From contig NZ_JAPUBT010000006.1 in assembly GCF_030397665.1 (NCBI RefSeq), positions 124,001-188,000 on the forward strand: DNA of 64,000 nucleotides. Reading direction: 5' to 3'. Shown here one piece after another: positions 60,182 to 64,000 of the stretch (position 1 is its first letter; every line of letters begins with the position of its first letter). A program made the position numbers and the translations under genes. The stretch is from Janthinobacterium sp. SUN073. Its GTDB lineage: Bacteria; Pseudomonadota; Gammaproteobacteria; Burkholderiales; Burkholderiaceae_D. Below the pieces are notes generated by a model. It ran no database searches and was not told where the DNA came from. It saw only the letters and a list, made by a program, of their open reading frames with translations.

Positions 60182-60310
60182 ATGCCAGTCCCCCCCACCG
60201 TTGCGCCTGCGGAGTCGAGCATGCTTGAAGTTCAGCCCAAGGACAAGCGCGGGTTTTTCATCCTGCCGCAGGTTCCGGACCATCACTTTCATCTGGAACT
60301 GAGAGCTTGA
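60182..60310 (+). pseudogene. Centrally deleted remnant of a MepA-like peptidase
   Basis: The frame reads MPVPPTVAPAESSMLEVQPKD, continues KRGFFILPQ and then jumps to VPDHHFHLELRA. The part MLEVQPKDKRGFFILPQ matches the start of the peptidase at 56743 (13 of 17 residues), and DHHFHLEL matches its end, DDHFHVTI. The whole middle, with the H-x-S-H...D motif, is missing. GGAG lies before the internal ATG at 60221, so a 29-residue peptide could still be made. The start of paralog 3 follows immediately. Confidence 0.75.
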
Positions 60311-60311
60311 C

Positions 60312-60680
60312 ATGAAAAAGCAGTGGGCTCTGGCGTGGGGCGCCTTCACCCTGTTTTCACTGGCTTATGCGGCTAGCGACAGCGACTGGGGCGAATACAA
60401 ACCGTTCAAGGGTTCTTATCTGATGTATTCAAATACCTTGGGCGAGCAACAGCCGCCCACATCGCATGAACGCAAGATTTCTTTCATGGTCACGGGGAGC
60501 GTGGCCAAGGACATGTTTGACTCCATGGCTCCGGATTCGAAAGAGCGCTGCAGTTTGGAGAAAGGTTATCGGCAGCGCGACAAGGAAAAAGTTTCCTGTG
60601 TTCGGGATCATGACGGCTATAGGTGCTACTTCGGCTTTAACTTGCGCAGCGGCAAAAGCATAGCTGAATCGATTTGCTAG
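60312..60680 (+). CDS. Secreted four-cysteine protein, paralog 3 (orphan immunity candidate)
   Basis: 122 residues with a signal peptide ending YAAS. It shares the family pattern: YKPFKGSYLMYSNTLGEQQP, KISFMVTGSVAKDMFDSMAPD, then CSLEKGYRQRDKEKVSC, DHDGYRCYFGFNLRSG and terminal SIAESIC. Its start lies two bases after the stop of the peptidase remnant, mirroring the intact pair at 55.9-56.7 kb. If the family gives immunity, this gene keeps protection after loss of the toxin, a common pattern for orphan immunity genes. That is inference. Confidence 0.75.
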   Translation: MKKQWALAWGAFTLFSLAYAASDSDWGEYKPFKGSYLMYSNTLGEQQPPTSHERKISFMVTGSVAKDMFDSMAPDSKERCSLEKGYRQRDKEKVSCVRDHDGYRCYFGFNLRSGKSIAESIC

Positions 60681-60735
60681 CTAGCGGGCAGCCTGGAGTG
60701 ACCTGGGCCTTAGCCCAGCCTGCAACAATCGCTAC

Positions 60736-61242
60736 CTACTCCTCAATCCCTGCAAGCAAGCTCCGCAGACGGGCGTTCTCCGCCCTGGCCTCCGCAAGCA
60801 ATATATCCCAATCATCGGGCGGGTGCCCGCCCTCCAGCATCTTGCGGAACACCCGGCAAGCGTCATCGCTGCTCTCATAGGCACGCTTGCTGTCGTCGTC
60901 ATTAACCCATGCAAACACGAGTACCTTGGCAGCTGCGTGATAGCGGAAGAATAATCTGTATTGCTGGAAAAACTTGGCCCGGAACCAGTGTTTATGCGCA
61001 TTACCGAGAGTACCGCCTTGCCGATACTCGGGGCGCGTGGGATCTTGTGGAATGACATCGAACGCCAACTTGGCGATAGCGGCCAGCCGCTTGCTGGCGT
61101 TCTTCTTCACGTAGCCGACCGGATCCTTCTGCTTGAGCGACTCGACCTGCAGAACCAGCGCCTCAATCTGCGCAAGGAATAGAGGATGGACAAATACTGT
61201 CCATCCATGAATGACCAGCGGCGCCGTCTTGTCCGTGCTCAT
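60736..61242 (-). CDS. yhaV: Toxin YhaV, type II toxin-antitoxin system
   Basis: 168 residues of the YhaV (RelE-superfamily ribonuclease) type: HGWTVFVHPLFLAQIEALV at the start, RLFFRYHAAAKVLVFAWVNDD and the C-terminal block ACRVFRKMLEGGHPPDDWDIL. In E. coli YhaV cleaves mRNA during translation and is neutralised by PrlF. Its ATG overlaps the antitoxin stop by four bases. Confidence 0.9.
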   Translation of the reverse strand: MSTDKTAPLVIHGWTVFVHPLFLAQIEALVLQVESLKQKDPVGYVKKNASKRLAAIAKLAFDVIPQDPTRPEYRQGGTLGNAHKHWFRAKFFQQYRLFFRYHAAAKVLVFAWVNDDDSKRAYESSDDACRVFRKMLEGGHPPDDWDILLAEARAENARLRSLLAGIEE

Positions 61243-61568
61243 TCATCGTCCGCCGGCAAGGCAACATCGAGCTCGACTTCGACATCACCTACCAGCGATC
61301 GCAGGCGCTGGACGAAGGCAGCATCCACAGCCATCAGACGTTCCGGATGGCTGACGAGGTCGCGTGCCAGGAAGCCCAGGAACTGCCCCAGCACCGGGTC
61401 GTTGCCTGCAGAAGCGTCGGCGCGCGTCATGACCACTTCGCCATTCGGGCGAACGGCGTAGTGGATCTTGTCCCGCTTGCCCAACCGCAAGGCGCGACGC
61501 ACGGTTTCCGGCACAGTGGTCTGGTAGCGGTCGGTCAGCGTGGATTCGATGTCGTGGTTAGCGGACAT
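61239..61568 (-). CDS. prlF: Antitoxin PrlF, type II toxin-antitoxin system
   Basis: 109 residues with an N-terminal AbrB/SpoVT-type swapped hairpin: ESTLTDRYQTTVPETVRRAL then GKRDKIHYAVRPNGEVVM. A C-terminal toxin-binding tail ends DVALPADDE. The ATG follows GGAGAGCATC. A perfect palindrome upstream (61596-61623) is the expected operator for autoregulation. Confidence 0.9.
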   Translation of the reverse strand: MSANHDIESTLTDRYQTTVPETVRRALRLGKRDKIHYAVRPNGEVVMTRADASAGNDPVLGQFLGFLARDLVSHPERLMAVDAAFVQRLRSLVGDVEVELDVALPADDE

Positions 61569-61595
61569 GATGCTCTCCGGTTAAAAGGGATGCCC

Positions 61596-61623
61596 ACATG
61601 GTAATGCGGATGCATTACCATGT
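61596..61623. promoter_or_regulatory. Palindromic operator upstream of prlF-yhaV
   Basis: Perfect 12-base arms ACATGGTAATGC / GCATTACCATGT are separated by GGAT, about 28 bases before the prlF start. It is a likely binding site for PrlF or the PrlF-YhaV complex. Confidence 0.65.
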
Positions 61624-61664
61624 CAATGCCCTTACCTGCTCTTGAATTGCTGGGTCATACGTAG

Positions 61665-62900
61665 ATGACACCCAAAGCAGACCCCAATCCCCCTCCCTCA
61701 CCGCAACAGCGTACACTGGCTCCTCTTCCATCACCGCATTGGTCTACCGTGAAACTATCGCGCTTTATTACCGGCCATCTGGAGCCGATCCTGGAAGAGT
61801 GGGAACTCTTCGCCAGGTCGCTTCCCATTCCTGGCAACGCCATCTCGAAAGCCGAATTACGCGATCATGCGAAGCAGATGCTGCAAACCATCGTGCGCGA
61901 CATGGATGTGATCGAGAACGCGACGCAGCGGAAAAAGAAATCGATCACGGGCGTGTCGGAAATAGCGGGCAAGGAAACGGCAGCGGCCACGCATGGCTCG
62001 CTGCGCCAGCAGATTGGATTTACGCTGCCGCAATTGACGGCCGAATTTCGCGCGATGCGGGCCAGCGTGCTGCGCCTGTGGATGGCACAGGTGTCGGTGA
62101 CGACGAAAACGGCGACGCAAGATATCTTGCGCTTCAATGAAGCGATCGACCAGGCGCTGCAGGAATCGACCATACGCTACTCGCAGCAGAGCGACCGCAC
62201 CCGCAACACCTTTCTCGCCATCCTCAGCCACGATCTGCGCAGTCCGCTGAGCACGATGACGATGGCCGGTGCGTTGCTGAGCAGGCCGAGTGCAAGCTCG
62301 TCTTCCACGGTGCAGATCGGGGCACGGGTTGCCCGCAGCGCGGCCACCATGACAACCATGGTCAACGATCTGCTGGAATTTGCCAGGACGCAACTAGGGG
62401 GACGCATGCCCATTTCGCCCAGCCTGGGCGACCTGGGGGAAATCTGCAAGACAGCCGTCGAGGATGCCTCGGCCGCTCATCCGCAGTGCAAGTTTGAACT
62501 GAGCACCACGGGCGAGATGATCGGCGACTTCGATGCGGCCCGCCTGGCCCAGCTGTTTTCCAATTTGCTCAACAATGCTGCGCAATATCGCAGCGACGAC
62601 CAGCCGGTGAGCATCACGGCCTGCGGCGACGCCGATACAGTCGTGGTGCAAGTGAAGAATTTCGGCCGCCAGATCCCGGAGGCTTCGCTGAAGAGCATTT
62701 TCGATCCCCTGGTACAGCTGGCCATTTCCGACGATCACAAAGCGCCCAACGCCACCAGTATCGGCCTGGGCCTGTTTATCGCGCGTGAAATCGCCAGCGC
62801 GCACGGCGGCACCATCGGCGCCGAGTCGAGCCTGGAATCGGGCACGGTATTTACCGTGTGCCTGCCCAGGGTGTGGCGCAACGAGGGAGCGAACGGCTAA
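61665..62900 (+). CDS. Soluble sensor histidine kinase
   Basis: 411 residues without obvious membrane helices. An N-terminal helical domain (about 30-165, ITGHLEPILEEWELFARSLP) resembles RsbRD-type sensor domains. The dimerisation/phosphoacceptor segment FLAILSHDLRSPLSTM has the H-box His near residue 187. Kinase boxes follow: N-box LAQLFSNLLNNAAQY, and G-box GLGLFIAREIASAHGG. Ligand unknown. No response regulator is adjacent. The first ATG has no ribosome site; GTG at 61749 is an alternative start. Confidence 0.85.
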   Translation: MTPKADPNPPPSPQQRTLAPLPSPHWSTVKLSRFITGHLEPILEEWELFARSLPIPGNAISKAELRDHAKQMLQTIVRDMDVIENATQRKKKSITGVSEIAGKETAAATHGSLRQQIGFTLPQLTAEFRAMRASVLRLWMAQVSVTTKTATQDILRFNEAIDQALQESTIRYSQQSDRTRNTFLAILSHDLRSPLSTMTMAGALLSRPSASSSSTVQIGARVARSAATMTTMVNDLLEFARTQLGGRMPISPSLGDLGEICKTAVEDASAAHPQCKFELSTTGEMIGDFDAARLAQLFSNLLNNAAQYRSDDQPVSITACGDADTVVVQVKNFGRQIPEASLKSIFDPLVQLAISDDHKAPNATSIGLGLFIAREIASAHGGTIGAESSLESGTVFTVCLPRVWRNEGANG

Positions 62901-62933
62901 CCGCCCGCCCTCGCCTGCCGGGGCGGGTTCGCC

Positions 62934-63176
62934 CTACCTGCGGCTGAGTGGCACATACTCGCCCGGCAAGCTGGCCGCTTCCAGCGCATCGGCAAAGGCC
63001 AGCAGGAACTTCGCCGGGCCATGTTCCGACACCAGCAGGGAGGCGCCCTTGTGGCGCAGCAGTTTCAGCACTTCCTGCTGGTGCGCCTGGTATTCGCTGG
63101 AGTGACCATAAAACGTTTGATACATCTCCAGCGTTTCCATGGCTTTCGCGGCCAGGATGAATTCGGCTTTGTCCAT
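62934..63176 (-). CDS. Small protein of unknown function
   Basis: 80 residues from the second of two adjacent ATG codons (AGGAG five bases upstream). It is soluble and helical, with EMYQTFYGHSSEYQAHQQEV then GPAKFLLAFADALE. No family recognised. It lies between the kinase and the ATPase and is co-oriented with the latter. Confidence 0.6.
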   Translation of the reverse strand: MDKAEFILAAKAMETLEMYQTFYGHSSEYQAHQQEVLKLLRHKGASLLVSEHGPAKFLLAFADALEAASLPGEYVPLSRR

Positions 63177-63305
63177 CATATCTCCTCTTGATCAGCTGGG
63201 AAACCCAGAAGACGCATCATCCGTCCCCTTGGGTACAGCCATCACCGTCGGCATGGCCGCACTTGCATCATACGCCTCAACTCAGCCGTCACCAACCGCA
63301 TGCGT

Positions 63306-64000
63306 CTAGGCCCGGTACGGCTCGCCCGACAGGATGCCCTGGTACTGGCTGAGGGCGGCGCCGACCTTCAGCCCGCCGGCGTCGATATCGTAGAAGCGGA
63401 TATCCTTGCTGTGGCCGCTGCCGCGCACCTTCACCACCGATACCACGCGCTTGAACTGGCCTTCGAGCTCGATGTAGCGCTGCATGACGATGGCGTCGGC
63501 CAGGAAGGCGTTGCCGTAGGAGCTGAAGCGCAACATGGTGTACTGGTCTTCCAGCTCGGCCGTCATCAGCACCGACACGCCCATGTCCGTCAAGGCCGCC
63601 ACCAGGCGGTACAGCGATTCGCGGAAATCCTCGCGGAACATCGAGGCCAGCGCCATTTCAAAACCGGACAGCGAGTCGATCACCACGCGCTTGGCCTTCA
63701 TGCGCGTGATCATGCTCACCAGGTCATGCAGGATTTCATCCAGCGACAGGTCGAGCGTGCGCGTGTTGATGACGCCGATCTGGCCGGAACTGACGAGCGC
63801 ATTCAGTTGATGGCTGAGCAGCTGGTTCGGGCTTTTCTCGAAGGCGGCGATCACGCCCGGCTCGCCGCAACGCACGCCTTCCGTCAGGAATTGCGTGGCC
63901 AGCACGGTCTTGCCGGAACCGGACGGCCCCACCAGCAGCAGCGAATAGCCGGCCGGCAAGCCGCCGCCCATCATGGCGTCGAGCTCCGGCACGCCCAGCG
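63306..64000 (-). CDS. KaiC/RAD55-like ATPase, 5' end beyond the window
   Basis: A RecA-like ATPase that runs off the right edge. LGVPELDAMMGGGLPAGYS opens the visible part, Walker A is VGPSGSGKTVL, and Walker B is KRVVIDSLSGFEMAL. KaiC-like text follows, such as VSVLMTAELEDQ and the ending IRFYDIDAGGLKVGAAL. The missing N-terminus may hold a second domain. Non-circadian KaiC-like proteins act in signalling, and a histidine kinase is nearby, but no link is shown. Confidence 0.85.
   Translation of the reverse strand, partial: LGVPELDAMMGGGLPAGYSLLLVGPSGSGKTVLATQFLTEGVRCGEPGVIAAFEKSPNQLLSHQLNALVSSGQIGVINTRTLDLSLDEILHDLVSMITRMKAKRVVIDSLSGFEMALASMFREDFRESLYRLVAALTDMGVSVLMTAELEDQYTMLRFSSYGNAFLADAIVMQRYIELEGQFKRVVSVVKVRGSGHSKDIRFYDIDAGGLKVGAALSQYQGILSGEPYRA

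Noticed and set aside
61665..64000. Possibility that the histidine kinase and KaiC-like gene form a clock-type system
   Set aside because: No KaiA/KaiB or matching response regulator is visible, the genes are convergent, and the KaiC-like gene is incomplete in the window.
1..64000. CRISPR arrays, tRNA or rRNA genes, insertion sequences
   Set aside because: I found no regularly spaced direct repeats, no cloverleaf sequence other than the tRNA-like end of ssrA, and no transposase frame.

Overview
The window looks like chromosomal DNA from a high-GC betaproteobacterium of the Oxalobacteraceae (Janthinobacterium/Massilia-like). Three things suggest this: protein similarity throughout, the block gyrA-serC-pheA-hisC-tyrA-aroA-cmk-rpsA-ihfB-lapAB divergent from ompA-ubiG-gph (a gene order typical of betaproteobacteria), and a tmRNA whose tag reads ANDNSYALAA. 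The assignment comes from reading the sequence; no search was run.

Layout. 0-5.3 kb: end of sodB, an LprI-like secreted protein, a CYTH-CHAD protein, an aldo-keto reductase, and small membrane or secreted proteins. 5.4-11.7 kb: an AaeAB-like efflux operon (outer-membrane lipoprotein, MarR regulator, FUSC pump, DUF1656 protein, HlyD adaptor, LysR regulator). 11.7-21.3 kb: single genes (SnoaL-like, SDR, dsbA with a small membrane protein, a plug-less TonB-type barrel, LysR/DODA dioxygenase pair, GTPase ylqF, an acetylpolyamine/histone deacetylase homologue). 21.5-26.7 kb: overlapping cluster MoxR-DUF58-transglutaminase-mltB. 27-34 kb: an orphan HTH protein, cysM, a cNMP-binding flavoprotein, an M28 peptidase with an Fn3-like tail, a phospholipase D family enzyme and a ComEA-like protein. 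34.4-50.6 kb (minus strand): envelope and heptose genes (rfaE1, ugd, lapB, lapA), ihfB, rpsA, cmk, the aromatic amino acid block, serC, a DUF2059 protein and gyrA. 51.3-54 kb (plus strand): ompA, ubiG, gph, ssrA.

The region after ssrA (54.1-61.6 kb) looks accessory: strong hairpins, orphan small proteins, lower-GC stretches and a PrlF-YhaV toxin-antitoxin pair. Its most interesting part is a compact operon encoding a MepA-like (M74/LAS type) peptidoglycan peptidase without a signal peptide, followed by two paralogous secreted four-cysteine proteins. A second locus 4 kb away holds a centrally deleted remnant of the same peptidase next to a third paralog. I read this as a candidate effector-immunity family that is duplicating and decaying; its function is inferred.

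Other sequence-level discoveries are a ~120-nt intergenic element present twice, with a near-identical core and outer stems that differ in sequence but still pair; a GGGGTCGGACCC palindrome present three times; and two paralogous small membrane proteins. The window ends with a histidine kinase and a KaiC-like ATPase that runs off the edge.
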